This document shows positions 46,011 to 56,220 of a stretch of 64,000 bases of DNA, piece after piece; the stretch's first letter is position 1, and the number at the start of each line of letters is the position of its first letter. The notes under the pieces were generated by a model. It was not told the origin of the DNA, ran no database searches, and saw only the letters and a list, made by a program, of their open reading frames with translations. This DNA comes from Nitrospiraceae bacterium. GTDB taxonomy: Bacteria; Nitrospirota; Nitrospiria; Nitrospirales; UBA2166. Position numbers and translations under genes: made by a program. Where the stretch lies: assembly GCA_002726235.1 (NCBI GenBank), contig PBSN01000002.1, forward strand, positions 32,994 to 96,993, given 5' to 3'.

Positions 46011-47093
46011 TTATACGTCTTGGGAGTTTTTTTTCTCCACCATTCGTACCCCCACCATCAAAACTCCATAGAGTACAGCCCAGCCACCTAGCAAGATAAG
46101 CCGTGCACCATCGCCCAAAAACGTATACAGAATTGCGCCACACCCACAGACACACATCAAAACATACTCCATCCACACTGTCCTTTTGCGTCCCCACCCA
46201 GAGAGAACCAACCGTTGGTAATAATGCTCTCGATGCGGCAACCATATTTTCTTCCCTTGAAACAAGCGACGTAAAAGCGTAGCGGTCGCGTCCATGATAA
46301 ACGGAGAGAAAATCAAGATCGGGACCCACACATCGAACACCCCAGCACTAATCCCTACGACGGAAAGTGCCCCAGCGAGAAATCCAAGTGAGATACTCCC
46401 AACATCGCCCATAAAAACTTTGGCTGGAGGCATGTTATACACGAGAAACCCTCCAGCTGCAGCTACAATGAACAACGCAAGAGCCCCAAGAGCTTCATGA
46501 CCACCAATCCAAGCACTACCACTGAGAAACGCAAATCCTAAAACCGTCATCCCCCCAGCAAATCCGTCCATCCCATCCATAAAATTATACAAATTCACAA
46601 TCCACATAAGGAACAAAGCAGTCAGAAATGCAGAAGCATCTCCTAGTACCCACGTTCCAAGGAGTGGGATTGCAATGGTGTCGATTTTGACACCCACACC
46701 AAAGACCACGCTGCATGCCACCACCGCATGGACTCCGAACCGAATACCAGGTGACACACCCACCCGGTCATCTGCAAACGACACCACAGCAATACACAAA
46801 GTTAAGAGAAGAATCCACTGGATCTGCTGAATCTGAAAGGAGTCGAAATGCGACCAGATGGCTCCATGCAACCATCCCGAGACACGGCCAGCATAGACCA
46901 ACAGAAGCCCGGCAAAGAGACTCCCCAATATCGCAATACCTCCGATTCGCGGCGTAGGATGGCTATGTAAGGAGCGTTCGTTGGGATAATCAAGCAGGTA
47001 AAAAAGGCGAGAACTAGGCGAGGAGAGACAGCGGGTCAGCCAGTACGATGATAGGAGGACAAACGCAGCAACAACAAGATTCTCAAGGTTCAC
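46011..47093 (-). CDS. WecA/MraY-type undecaprenyl-phosphate sugar-1-phosphate transferase
   Basis: 360 residues, about ten transmembrane helices. Family motifs: LVYAGR-type loop, FADDRVGVSPGIRFG (DD for Mg), NLYNFMDGMDGFAGGM (NxxNFMDGxDG), VFMGDVGSISLGFLAG, and PHREHYYQRLV with the HxxH-like region. It puts the first sugar phosphate on the lipid carrier. GTG start overlaps the stop of the fused transferase/epimerase gene (GTGA). It would start the glycan whose other genes lie upstream. Confidence 0.9.
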   Translation of the reverse strand: MNLENLVVAAFVLLSSYWLTRCLSSPSSRLFYLLDYPNERSLHSHPTPRIGGIAILGSLFAGLLLVYAGRVSGWLHGAIWSHFDSFQIQQIQWILLLTLCIAVVSFADDRVGVSPGIRFGVHAVVACSVVFGVGVKIDTIAIPLLGTWVLGDASAFLTALFLMWIVNLYNFMDGMDGFAGGMTVLGFAFLSGSAWIGGHEALGALALFIVAAAGGFLVYNMPPAKVFMGDVGSISLGFLAGALSVVGISAGVFDVWVPILIFSPFIMDATATLLRRLFQGKKIWLPHREHYYQRLVLSGWGRKRTVWMEYVLMCVCGCGAILYTFLGDGARLILLGGWAVLYGVLMVGVRMVEKKNSQDV

Positions 47094-49306
47094 ACCCTCA
47101 CCTTCCGATACCAGGAGATGAGATCGGGTAACGCATCAGAAAATGATACCAACGGATTGTAGCCCAACTCCGACGAGATACGATCCGAACTATACCAGGC
47201 CGACCCAATTAATTTATCGATCGCCAAAGAATCGAATATGCAACGCTTCCTCTGCACATACCCGACTAGGTCACCGACCAACCCCAGTATCTTGAGCGTC
47301 CCTATCGGTATATGCCACACAGGCACCTGTTTCCCAAGACCAATGCAGATCCATTCATATAACTCACGAGTCGAATATGGCACACCATCTGTCACGATAT
47401 AACGTTGGCCATCTGCCCGTGCCGTGGTCGCCGCTAAAATAGCTGCTTCCACCACGTTAGATACATGGACCATACTACGGAGATTCTTTACATCAGGAAA
47501 AGGAGGAAAGAGTCCACGGTCAATTGCGTCTATCATGCGAAGCAGATTGCCGGCATTTCCAGCGCCGTAAACCAAAGGAAGACGTAAACAGACCGTATGC
47601 AATCCAGCGCGCCTCCCATAATCAATGACTAATTCCTCCGCGTCGAGCTTTGACTTTCCATATCGCGTTACTGGCTGGCCTGTGGAAGATTCACTGAAAC
47701 ACTCTGACGTGTCTTCACCCATGGTCTTAACGCTACTAAAGAACACGAACCGTTTGATTCCACATTGCACTGCGGACTCGATAACATTCCGCGTACCATC
47801 CACATTGACCTTATGGTAGGTATTGTCTAGGTCTTCCATGTCAAACATCTCATGGCCTTTCCCTGCCAAATGAAACACCGTGTCACTGCCTAACATGGCT
47901 TTGTTTATGCTGTTGAAATCTTGAAGTTTTCCGACAGCAACCTCCACATCCTGTGGCCATGTCCGTTGAGATGAGTTATCACGAACAAGCACTCGTACGC
48001 TACATCCCATCTGAAGAAGAGCTTCAACAAGATTTCCTCCGATAAACCCTCCTGCACCAGTGACAAGAGCTCTTAACCTTAATTTTCCACGATGATATTG
48101 TATGGACCTCTGTCGATTCTTATACAACAAACTCCCTGCCATTCCATCTCGAGAAGATATTTCCAGGCTTCTTCCTGTCGCCTCCTCATACAGCATGATC
48201 GTTTGCTGAATGATCATTTCCAAACTGAATTCATTCTCTGCGATAATTCGTCCACGCTCGCCCATCCGCTGCCGTAACGAGGAGTCTCTGATCAGCTGCA
48301 AAAGTGCTTCCGCTAACGCCTCAGCATTCCGAGGAGGCACTAAAAACCCGTTGTCACCGTGACGCACGATTTCCCGACAACCCGGCGCGTCGGAAGTGAC
48401 AATCGGCCGCCCAGCCGCTGCGGCTTCAATCAGAGATTTCGGCAACCCTTCGCGATAAGAAGGCAAACACACAATGTGACTTTCACCTAACAATTTTGGC
48501 ATGTTTTGTACCCAGCCAAGATGCTCAATAATCCCTTCTTCATCCCACTGAAAAATCTGATCTCCCGACACCGATGAAGGATTGTCTTTGTCTGGCTCCC
48601 CGGCAAATACAAAGCGCGCCGCAACCCCCTGCTGGCGAAGCAATCGGGCGGCTATGGCAAACTCCCCCACGCCCTTGTCCCATAACAACCGCGCAGGCAA
48701 AACAACCACCGGAACTCCGCTTGGCTCTGGCTGTGGAAAAAAGCTCTGCAAGTTGACACCTGAGCCAGCAATGCGACGGATACGCGCTTCTGGCACGCCT
48801 AATTGAACCAGCAACTGCGCGTCGTCGTGGTTTTGTACCAAAGCCACTCCAGACCGCAACAGATAGGTAAGCCCCCAACCCACAATGGGCTTGAGCCAGC
48901 GAGCTGCCCCGGCACCTGAAGTGAACAGCCAACCCATACCAGTCAACGCATTGACCACATGCGGAACGCGAGCCACGCGCACGGCAATACTGCCGTACAA
49001 CACAGGTTTCATCGCGACATGATGCACAATATTCGGCCGTTCACGCATGTACAGAAAGATCAACCGCAACAGCGTCCAAAGCTCCTGCAATGGATTGATG
49101 CCACCTCGCGAAAGTTCAAACGGGATAAGCCTCAATCCAGCATCACGGATAACATCCCCATATTCACGAACGCGAGTTGCAACACTGACGTCATATCCTT
49201 TGTTCTTGGCAGCAACAGCAAGTGGGAGACGGTGTGAGACGAAATACCAGTCTTCCGTCACAACAAACAACAACTTCTTCCTCTGGCGAACAGTTTTCCT
49301 CTCCAT
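47090..49306 (-). CDS. Fused GT4 glycosyltransferase and NAD-dependent epimerase/dehydratase
   Basis: 738 residues in one open frame. Residues 1-385 are a GT-B family 4 transferase: FVVTEDWYFVSHRLPLAVAA at the start, LPARLLWDKGVGEF, CLPSYREGLPKSLIEAAAAGRPIV and EFSLEMIIQQTIMLYEEA. After a short linker, residues about 405-738 are an SDR: LVTGAGGFIGGNL, VFHLAGKGHEM, FFSSVKTMG, YGKSKLDAEELVIDYG (YxxxK). WbpT/WbnK-like transferases and such epimerases are usually separate neighbouring genes, so this is a real fusion unless a sequencing error removed a stop. Starts 24 nt after asparagine synthase. Confidence 0.88.
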   Translation of the reverse strand: MERKTVRQRKKLLFVVTEDWYFVSHRLPLAVAAKNKGYDVSVATRVREYGDVIRDAGLRLIPFELSRGGINPLQELWTLLRLIFLYMRERPNIVHHVAMKPVLYGSIAVRVARVPHVVNALTGMGWLFTSGAGAARWLKPIVGWGLTYLLRSGVALVQNHDDAQLLVQLGVPEARIRRIAGSGVNLQSFFPQPEPSGVPVVVLPARLLWDKGVGEFAIAARLLRQQGVAARFVFAGEPDKDNPSSVSGDQIFQWDEEGIIEHLGWVQNMPKLLGESHIVCLPSYREGLPKSLIEAAAAGRPIVTSDAPGCREIVRHGDNGFLVPPRNAEALAEALLQLIRDSSLRQRMGERGRIIAENEFSLEMIIQQTIMLYEEATGRSLEISSRDGMAGSLLYKNRQRSIQYHRGKLRLRALVTGAGGFIGGNLVEALLQMGCSVRVLVRDNSSQRTWPQDVEVAVGKLQDFNSINKAMLGSDTVFHLAGKGHEMFDMEDLDNTYHKVNVDGTRNVIESAVQCGIKRFVFFSSVKTMGEDTSECFSESSTGQPVTRYGKSKLDAEELVIDYGRRAGLHTVCLRLPLVYGAGNAGNLLRMIDAIDRGLFPPFPDVKNLRSMVHVSNVVEAAILAATTARADGQRYIVTDGVPYSTRELYEWICIGLGKQVPVWHIPIGTLKILGLVGDLVGYVQRKRCIFDSLAIDKLIGSAWYSSDRISSELGYNPLVSFSDALPDLISWYRKVRV

Positions 49307-49330
49307 GCAATCAGTACTCTCTTGTTTTGA

Positions 49331-51262
49331 TTAGCCTTGCTCCATCAACCACGCCTGAAACATTAGCACATTCCACAAATGATACTGCCAATTACGATGA
49401 CCACTGAGATGCTCAGCCCATTTCTTTCTGATAGGTACTGGATTGAAAAAACCTTTCTTTTGCAGGGCCGAATCATCCAACAAGTCTTCCGCCCATTCAC
49501 GCAACGGCCCGCGTAGCCAAGTGCCAATAGGAACACTAAATCCCATTTTGGGCCGTTCAGTCAGTTCATTAGGTACATACTTGTTAAGGAGTTGCCGCAA
49601 GATCCACTTCCCTTTGCCATTACGAATCTTCATATGCAAGGGAAGACTCCAAGCAAATTCTACCACCCTATGATCCAAGAATGGCACTCGCGTCTCCAGT
49701 GACGCTCCCATTGACGCACGATCAACTTTGCAGAGAATATCACCAGGCAAATATGTCACCGCGTCGAGCGCCATCATCCGATGCTCTGGAGCGTCAAAAT
49801 AAAGCAATTCTTCACAAATATGCGATAGAGCCTTACCATCATACTCGCCCACAACCGGCCCTATGGAATCTGACCAGATTGACACTAGGTGCTGATAAAT
49901 TTCTTCACCCGATACCGCCGACAGCACCGATGCCAACTTGTAAGCTTTATCGCCCACCAGGTGCATTTTCGGCGCACCAGGATAGACGGTCTGCAGAGCA
50001 ACATATAACCGATCCCACTGACTCGGGCTCAAAACGGCAATCCCAACCTTCAGCATTTGACGCAGTGGTACTGGAACATTGAGAATCTTCCGCGTCCATG
50101 TATAGCGGTTGTATCCCCCAAAAAGCTCATCCCCCCCATCACCGGACAGGCTAACCGTTACACTGCGCCGCGCCATCTGGCTGACAAGAAAGGTCGGGAT
50201 CTGGGACGAGTCCGCAAAAGGTTCGTCGTAGAGCACTGGGAGGCGAGGAATGACCGCACGTGCCTCTTCCGGGCTTACATAAAGTTCTGTATGATCGGTT
50301 CCAAGATGCCTAGCCACAGCACTGGCGTGGACGGCCTCATTATACTGATAATCGCTAAACCCAATCGTGAAGGTCTGAATTGGGCGGCTTGCCTGTGCCT
50401 GCATCAGCGCAACAATCATAGACGAATCAATTCCACCAGACAAAACCACCCCAAGCGGCACATCAGCGATCTGTTGGAGTGACACCGCGTCAGACAGCCT
50501 AGCTTCAAGACATTCAATCGCCTCAGAATCAGAACCTAAGAATGGCCTCTGCAAACCCTTCGATGCCACATCCAGCAACGACCAATACAAAGATGGCTTG
50601 CATTCGCTATGCTCACCAGCCGTCACTGTGAGTAGCGCACTTGGAAGTAGCTTATGGATATCATGATAGATCGATAACGGTTCCGGAATATAGCTGTACC
50701 GCATTAACGCCGCCAAAGCGTTGCGATCAATTTCTGCTTTAAAAGCCGGGTGTGCTTTGAGCGCTTTCAACTCAGAGCCAAACAGGAAAATCCCATCCTG
50801 CCACCCATAATAGAGCGGCTTCTCTCCCAGACGATCACGCCCAAGAGTAAGAGTGCGTGCGTCCTTGTCCCACACTCCAAAAGCAAACATACCGACAGAT
50901 TTCTGAACCGTGCCTTCAATCCCCCAGACATCAAATCCCATTAGTAAGGTTTCGGTGTCAGAATGACCGCGCCAATTTGGCACATGACCACCCTGTTCAA
51001 GTTCCACGCGAAGCGCTAGGTGGTTATATATTTCTCCATTAAATGCAATCACATACCGGCCACTTGACGATACCATCGGCTGGTACCCCGCATGTGAAAG
51101 GTCAAGGATAGAAAGACGAGAATGGGCAAATCCCATTCCAGAACTTTGGCAATACCAAACGCCATGATCATCGGGACCACGATGATGAAGCGTAGCAGCC
51201 ATTCGATGCAACGTATTTTCGTTGCATTTACCAACACCAAGAAATCCTGCAAATCCACACAT
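49331..51262 (-). CDS. asnB: Asparagine synthase (glutamine-hydrolysing)
   Basis: 643 residues. Catalytic Cys2 (MCGFAGFLG), glutaminase features (HHRGPDDHGVW, FNGEIYN, LRVELEQGG), and the synthetase PP-loop VLSGGIDSSMIVAL (SGGxDSS). Enzymes of this group within polysaccharide loci often amidate a sugar uronic acid rather than make free Asn; this is suggested by location only. Between Wzy-like and fused transferase genes. Confidence 0.93.
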   Translation of the reverse strand: MCGFAGFLGVGKCNENTLHRMAATLHHRGPDDHGVWYCQSSGMGFAHSRLSILDLSHAGYQPMVSSSGRYVIAFNGEIYNHLALRVELEQGGHVPNWRGHSDTETLLMGFDVWGIEGTVQKSVGMFAFGVWDKDARTLTLGRDRLGEKPLYYGWQDGIFLFGSELKALKAHPAFKAEIDRNALAALMRYSYIPEPLSIYHDIHKLLPSALLTVTAGEHSECKPSLYWSLLDVASKGLQRPFLGSDSEAIECLEARLSDAVSLQQIADVPLGVVLSGGIDSSMIVALMQAQASRPIQTFTIGFSDYQYNEAVHASAVARHLGTDHTELYVSPEEARAVIPRLPVLYDEPFADSSQIPTFLVSQMARRSVTVSLSGDGGDELFGGYNRYTWTRKILNVPVPLRQMLKVGIAVLSPSQWDRLYVALQTVYPGAPKMHLVGDKAYKLASVLSAVSGEEIYQHLVSIWSDSIGPVVGEYDGKALSHICEELLYFDAPEHRMMALDAVTYLPGDILCKVDRASMGASLETRVPFLDHRVVEFAWSLPLHMKIRNGKGKWILRQLLNKYVPNELTERPKMGFSVPIGTWLRGPLREWAEDLLDDSALQKKGFFNPVPIRKKWAEHLSGHRNWQYHLWNVLMFQAWLMEQG

Positions 51263-51342
51263 CTTTTATTTTTTATATCTCACTGCACATCAGAACGGGA
51301 AACCATGCCATTCCATGAGTGAGCTGCGGTGCAGACAAAAGT

Positions 51343-52620
51343 CTACGATCTCTCCATGGTGCTCAGAGGTGGTCGTGTCTGCTGCGGAATGAACATGAGG
51401 AGGAAGGCACGCATACGTCGCACAAGCTCTGGGAACCCCAGAATAACAATAATCCAATAGCCAACCACGTGATGTCGCAAAGCCGAACCGTAATTCACCG
51501 TGCCGACAGCCCACATCACGGACATGGCCATATACAGAAGCAACAACATCCCCATTATTTGCCGCATGGGACCCTGTGCTCTTCGGATCGCCAACAAAGT
51601 ACATAGGAGTAGCGAAATCCGCCAATATCCTTCACACGCTGCATATAAATCTAAAACGTTTTTCACCCTCCACGGAAACGGCTCTAACATGTAATGAATA
51701 AAAATCACTCCAATTGATCCACCGAAACCATGCACAGTTCCAGACTCCAAGTCCGCTTCGACATTTGTTCTGGCATCGGTGTCCATTCGATTATCCCTGT
51801 TTCCCATCGCTTCATTGACAAGCTCCCCTTGGAGAAGCACCGTGACATACCCTAAATTAGTCCCTCCCGCCATGCCCGCACCAACAGCCCCAATAAGCAT
51901 GATGCCTGCAATAATTGCTCGCGGTCTTGTCGAAAAAGCCCTAACCCAACTGCGATGACCGATAGGCCAAAACAAAACAATAGGCAATGCAAATAAAACC
52001 ACAACAGCTAATCCTGCATGTAGCATGCCCAACAAGGCACCCGCGCAAGTGGAATAAAAAATGTATCTCCACTTCCGATGAATGTGGTAACGCAACCCGA
52101 AATAGATTAGCGCCATAAAAAACAGGATTTCCCATGCCTCCCGCATGGTATTTGACGTATGTATAAGCAGAGTAGGAAGTAATCCCCACGCAAGAAATGT
52201 ACTTAGTCGATATTCAGTTCCCAATGTCTCCATCAATTTGATAAATAATATGCAGGAAAGCATAAACGCAACAATAGAAACTTCCGCTCCTAGAAATCGA
52301 GATTCGCCGAAAACTGTATACACAAGCCCAAGAAAATGATCGTATCCTTCTGATCCTGTCTTGAGTTCAAGATCTCTTACTCCGCGTGCGATTTTCAGTG
52401 CCCTTCCATGAAATCGCTCTGCATCTCCCCCAGCATCAGGAAGCGTCGTGATGAATGTGTTCGTTATCGCAACAAAATGATGCGCCCCGACCACAAGAAA
52501 AAAACCGAGAGCTAAATGCGTCCCCCGCAGAAAACGCACAGACCAAAGCAAAGGGAGAAAACTATAGAACAAGAATATCCATCCAAATCCATGGACAGGC
52601 TGCATCATGGCAGAAATCAT
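51343..52620 (-). CDS. Wzy-like polysaccharide polymerase / multipass membrane protein
   Basis: 425 residues with about ten or eleven transmembrane helices, including IFLFYSFLPLLWSVRF at the start, and a large hydrophilic loop (residues about 270-310) with AMGNRDNRMDTDARTNVEADLESG. No Wzy signature can be proven from motifs, as the family is highly divergent, but topology and position between GT2 and asnB are as expected for an O-antigen polymerase or EpsG-like protein. Alternative starts at 52608/52605. Confidence 0.6.
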   Translation of the reverse strand: MISAMMQPVHGFGWIFLFYSFLPLLWSVRFLRGTHLALGFFLVVGAHHFVAITNTFITTLPDAGGDAERFHGRALKIARGVRDLELKTGSEGYDHFLGLVYTVFGESRFLGAEVSIVAFMLSCILFIKLMETLGTEYRLSTFLAWGLLPTLLIHTSNTMREAWEILFFMALIYFGLRYHIHRKWRYIFYSTCAGALLGMLHAGLAVVVLFALPIVLFWPIGHRSWVRAFSTRPRAIIAGIMLIGAVGAGMAGGTNLGYVTVLLQGELVNEAMGNRDNRMDTDARTNVEADLESGTVHGFGGSIGVIFIHYMLEPFPWRVKNVLDLYAACEGYWRISLLLCTLLAIRRAQGPMRQIMGMLLLLYMAMSVMWAVGTVNYGSALRHHVVGYWIIVILGFPELVRRMRAFLLMFIPQQTRPPLSTMERS

Positions 52621-52648
52621 GGCAAAATCTCAGTGAGAAATGACGTAT

Positions 52649-53662
52649 TCAAACCGACGACCGGGATACTCTGCTGTAATACAGTCGCTTATACCCTCCC
52701 CCGACAACCTCGGCCAATACTGAACCAAAAACCATACAAAGCACAGCGCCAAAAAAGTATCTATTCAACACAAGATTCTCGATAATCATCCGTCTGAATT
52801 TTATAACAAAACTAATCCGTTGCCGCATCCCAACAAGCTGCATGAGAGAGCTAAAAAACCATTTCATGCAGACGACTTTCCTAAACCTGCTGTCATCTAT
52901 GTCTCGACAACCTGACAGGCGCATGACTAGGGCGGGAGGAGCCATTTCGGAAGCATTAACGATTTTTCGCCGAGAAAGACTCTCACGCACTTCAGAAACA
53001 TACAAGAGCGAATCCACAATGGTGTATACGTTTAAGGCAACTCTCTGCGTGCTACTTCGCAACACACGGTCCCAGAAATCGACGTCCTCATAGGCACGTG
53101 TTGTATCATCATACCTAACGTCTGCGATCACCTGTTTGCGGCAAATCACGTTACCCCCTCCTGGCACTACATCTCCTTTGACAAACGCCTGGGAAGGATG
53201 TGCTATTTCATACACGCCCTTTTCCTTTTCTTTCGCAAGTGCGCCAACTCTTTTTGCATGCGGCCACACGACACCGCTGTCCTCATAATGCAACCCCACA
53301 AATAACACATCCACGTTCCATTTCTTTATCACCTCGTCCGCACGCTGAAGATAGGAGAGATCGTATCGATCATCGGCATCTAGACACGAGACATACTCTC
53401 CTTGAACCTCATCAAGCCCACGATTACGGGCTCCTCCTGGTCCTTGATTAGTTTCCATCCTGATAAGGCGAATCGTGATATCCCGGCAAAGGTGTCGATT
53501 ATTATGAAGCGTCGCTGTCACTTCCAATAGGCTATTGTCCGTACTGCAATCATCCACAATGATGATTTCATATGGTTTTTTTGTCTGCAACAGAAGAGAT
53601 TCAATGGCTCGCTTAACGTATCTCGCTTTGTTGTACAGAGGAATAATGACTGAATGTTTCAT
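52649..53662 (-). CDS. Family 2 glycosyltransferase
   Basis: 337 residues. GT-A fold start SVIIPLYNKARYVKRAIESLLLQ, then IIIVDDCSTDNS, then ARNRGLDEVQGEYVSCLDADDRYD with the DxD nucleotide-binding motif. A C-terminal hydrophobic segment (NRYFFGAVLCMVFGSVLAEVVGG) suggests membrane association. ATG 53662 is used; GTG 53668 is six bases upstream. 130 nt after the next upstream GT2. Confidence 0.88.
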   Translation of the reverse strand: MKHSVIIPLYNKARYVKRAIESLLLQTKKPYEIIIVDDCSTDNSLLEVTATLHNNRHLCRDITIRLIRMETNQGPGGARNRGLDEVQGEYVSCLDADDRYDLSYLQRADEVIKKWNVDVLFVGLHYEDSGVVWPHAKRVGALAKEKEKGVYEIAHPSQAFVKGDVVPGGGNVICRKQVIADVRYDDTTRAYEDVDFWDRVLRSSTQRVALNVYTIVDSLLYVSEVRESLSRRKIVNASEMAPPALVMRLSGCRDIDDSRFRKVVCMKWFFSSLMQLVGMRQRISFVIKFRRMIIENLVLNRYFFGAVLCMVFGSVLAEVVGGGYKRLYYSRVSRSSV

Positions 53663-53792
53663 TCTCACGCACCAAAGGTGCTACCAGGAAGGAACCTAAA
53701 CCTTCGACCGCCAGCTCCTCAAGGTGTTACTGGGGGAAAGCATGCAAGGCAGACAGATGAACGCAAAGCGATATGATTAATGGCAGACCGTG

Positions 53793-54908
53793 TCACTCGG
53801 TCAATACATTGGTGGTGGAATGGACTCGCCTCGTACTTCTCGTCATGGATATTAGACGAATGAGGTCGAATGCCTTGTTCCTGATAAAACGGTCTCGGGC
53901 AAATAAAAATACACTGGAAACCATCCCGGGAGAACACATCAAGTACAAGCCCTTGGCTACGATCACAGTACGCGTAAAAAAAGGAATTCCAGCACGAAGC
54001 AGTCCAATTCGAATGAGCATTCGAATATACATGACTGAATGGAGCTTTGTTCGAATGCGAAACGCGTGTGCAACCGCGTAAAGCACACGTAGAGCATCAA
54101 GCAGCTGATGGCGCGACAAGTCCTTGTCACTGCGCGATGCCCCTTCAAAATGTTGCAGTAACCAATACATGTCTTCCCCAACTTTCGGACTCATATCAAT
54201 GCCGCACCTAGCCTTAACATTGTTCCTTGTTACTGCTGATGATTCAGTAACAAGGACACCTTCCATATCTCCTTTTGTCCAGCACTTTCGGCCCTCATGC
54301 GCTCTGATAGACACAAGTGTCTCAGAAAGATTTGTAACGAGATATCCACTATTGATGAGCTTCGACCACAACGCATGATCTTGTCTTCGGGAGAAATTCT
54401 CGTCGTAACCGCCGACCTCCCGCACAACGTCACGCCTCATCACAACTGCAGAATGAGCCACTGGAGTAGTAAAAAGACTCGTCCACACCACATCATGAGG
54501 CATTACAGGAAACAGTTGGGTATACAAGTATTGACCTTCAGAGTCGATCAGTCGCACATGGCTTCCAATAACAGCAACCTCCGGATGAACTTCGAGAAAC
54601 CTGACCTGCATCTCAAGGCGCTGTTGAAGCGCGAGATCATCCGCGTCAATGCGAGCAATGTACTCGCCACGACTTTGGTGAAGTCCGATGTTAAGAGCCT
54701 TCGTTTGCCCAAGGTTCATCATATTCCGTACAAGCCGTATACGTGAATCATGAAACGATTCTACAATCTCCAGCGAAGTATCAGTGCTGGCATTATCGAC
54801 GATAACGAACTCGAAATCCTCGAACGTTTGGTTCAGAATACTACCGATCGCCTGAGCTAAAAACTCCTCCCCATTGTATACAGTCATAAGGACGCTTACG
54901 GCAGGCAT
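53793..54908 (-). CDS. Family 2 glycosyltransferase
   Basis: 371 residues. PAVSVLMTVYNGEEFLAQAIGSILNQTF, FVIVDNASTDTSLEIVESF, then GLHQSRGEYIARIDADDLALQQRLE (DxD), and HSAVVMRRDVVREVGGYDENFSRRQDHALW. Start codon at 54908 overlaps the stop of the RmlD-like gene by one base (TGATG). Adds a sugar to the lipid-linked glycan; donor and linkage unknown. Confidence 0.9.
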   Translation of the reverse strand: MPAVSVLMTVYNGEEFLAQAIGSILNQTFEDFEFVIVDNASTDTSLEIVESFHDSRIRLVRNMMNLGQTKALNIGLHQSRGEYIARIDADDLALQQRLEMQVRFLEVHPEVAVIGSHVRLIDSEGQYLYTQLFPVMPHDVVWTSLFTTPVAHSAVVMRRDVVREVGGYDENFSRRQDHALWSKLINSGYLVTNLSETLVSIRAHEGRKCWTKGDMEGVLVTESSAVTRNNVKARCGIDMSPKVGEDMYWLLQHFEGASRSDKDLSRHQLLDALRVLYAVAHAFRIRTKLHSVMYIRMLIRIGLLRAGIPFFTRTVIVAKGLYLMCSPGMVSSVFLFARDRFIRNKAFDLIRLISMTRSTRRVHSTTNVLTE

Positions 54909-55774
54909 CAGACGCACACATCCTTCTTGAGAGAGGCAACGTATCGCTCAATCGCCTCTTGCCAAGACCCCAGCACACCGATATTAGAAAACTGCAGTTT
55001 TAGATTGGTAAGCATTTCGGAATCGGGCGTCGAAGCGGGGCGAGGGAATGCGGAGGAATCGACTTTTTCGACGTGAGTCTTCAGGCCAACAGAGTGAAGA
55101 ATATAGGTTGTATACTCGTAACGGGAACACCCTTCCGCATTGGAGATATGGTATGTCCCATATAAATCAGTAGAGAGCAAGGCAAGAATTTTTTCGGATA
55201 GGTCACTGGTCAATGTAGGACTGCCGTATTTGTCACCCGCACTGTTGATCACCGTGTTTTGCTTCGCTTCCTTGATGCGTTGAAATACAAAATTTCGTCG
55301 ATGGCTGGGCGTTCCACCAAATAGCCAGCCACACCGAACCACAAAAACTCGCTGGCAATGTTGTTGCGCCTCTAACTCCCCTAGATACTTTGACCGCGCG
55401 TATTTGGTCTTGAGAACGACTGGATCATACTCAGAATAAAATGTGAGGTCGTCCCCAAAGAGCCCGCAGGAACTCATATAGACGAGTGTAGCACTGATAC
55501 GCTCACAGGCTTGTGCAAGCACAGTTGCGGCCCACGTATGGACTCGATATCCATCACTCGGATTGATTTCGCAGGCATCAACATCTATACCTGAAGCGTT
55601 AACGACGTAATTGGGCTTAAATCCTTTGATCGCCGCCCAAACAGACGACGGATCGGCAATGTCCATCTCCCCATGCGTAACGGACAGCACATCATATCCA
55701 TGTTCCACCGCAATACGCCCGAAGTCCCACGCCAACATTCCACCACCACCCGCAATCAGTATCTTGTTCTTCAC
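54908..55774 (-). CDS. dTDP-4-dehydrorhamnose-reductase-like SDR (RmlD family)
   Basis: 288 residues from GTG 55774, which overlaps the upstream gene stop (GTGA). NKILIAGGGGMLAWDF (Rossmann, GGxGMLA as in RmlD), VVNASGIDVDACEINP (family AYTxVDxAE region), YMSSCGLFGD and YARSKYLGE with the catalytic YxxxK. It would reduce a 4-keto-6-deoxy sugar. Together with rfbF, rfbG and the 3,5-epimerase-like protein it suggests a CDP-linked 6-deoxyhexose instead of a dTDP one. Confidence 0.82.
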   Translation of the reverse strand: MKNKILIAGGGGMLAWDFGRIAVEHGYDVLSVTHGEMDIADPSSVWAAIKGFKPNYVVNASGIDVDACEINPSDGYRVHTWAATVLAQACERISATLVYMSSCGLFGDDLTFYSEYDPVVLKTKYARSKYLGELEAQQHCQRVFVVRCGWLFGGTPSHRRNFVFQRIKEAKQNTVINSAGDKYGSPTLTSDLSEKILALLSTDLYGTYHISNAEGCSRYEYTTYILHSVGLKTHVEKVDSSAFPRPASTPDSEMLTNLKLQFSNIGVLGSWQEAIERYVASLKKDVCV

Positions 55775-56220
55775 TGATGCTTCAACTCCCAATCATATGG
55801 GATCGCGGGATCAAAAGGATCACGACGTACGATCTCGTTCGCGTCATAAGGAAGTGTTGAACAATTTGCAACTACTGCAGGAGTCACACCTATCCCTTTG
55901 AAACCATTCCATACACCCGGTGGAATTCTTACTAACACGTAGTTGGATTCGCCAACAAACAATTCGTTCAACTCCGCCTTCGTAGACGACATCGATCGAT
56001 CATCGTACAACACGAGTTTGATCGTGCCAGAAACAACAGCATAATTCAGTGTCATCTCTTTATGAAGGTGCCACCCTTTGATGACTCCCGGATACACCGT
56101 GGAGAAATAGATCTCGCCAAAGCGTTCGAAATGAGAGTCATCACACCGCAGCATGTGCATCACCTTGCCTCGTTCGTCTGGAAACTGCGTGAGCGGATGG
56201 ATCAACACCCCGTCAATCAT
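55771..56220 (-). CDS. 3,5-epimerase-like cupin (RmlC family)
   Basis: 149 residues from ATG 56220 (ATGA overlap with rfbG); the frame to 56253 is antisense padding. RmlC-like: LTQFPDERGKVMHMLRCDDSHFERFGEIYFSTVYPGVIKGWHLHKEMT, with catalytic HLH and VRIPPGVWNGFKGIG. It is shorter than standard RmlC (about 180), like the single-domain relatives in CDP-sugar clusters. Probably inverts C3 and/or C5 of a CDP-4-keto-6-deoxy sugar. Confidence 0.82.
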   Translation of the reverse strand: MIDGVLIHPLTQFPDERGKVMHMLRCDDSHFERFGEIYFSTVYPGVIKGWHLHKEMTLNYAVVSGTIKLVLYDDRSMSSTKAELNELFVGESNYVLVRIPPGVWNGFKGIGVTPAVVANCSTLPYDANEIVRRDPFDPAIPYDWELKHQ

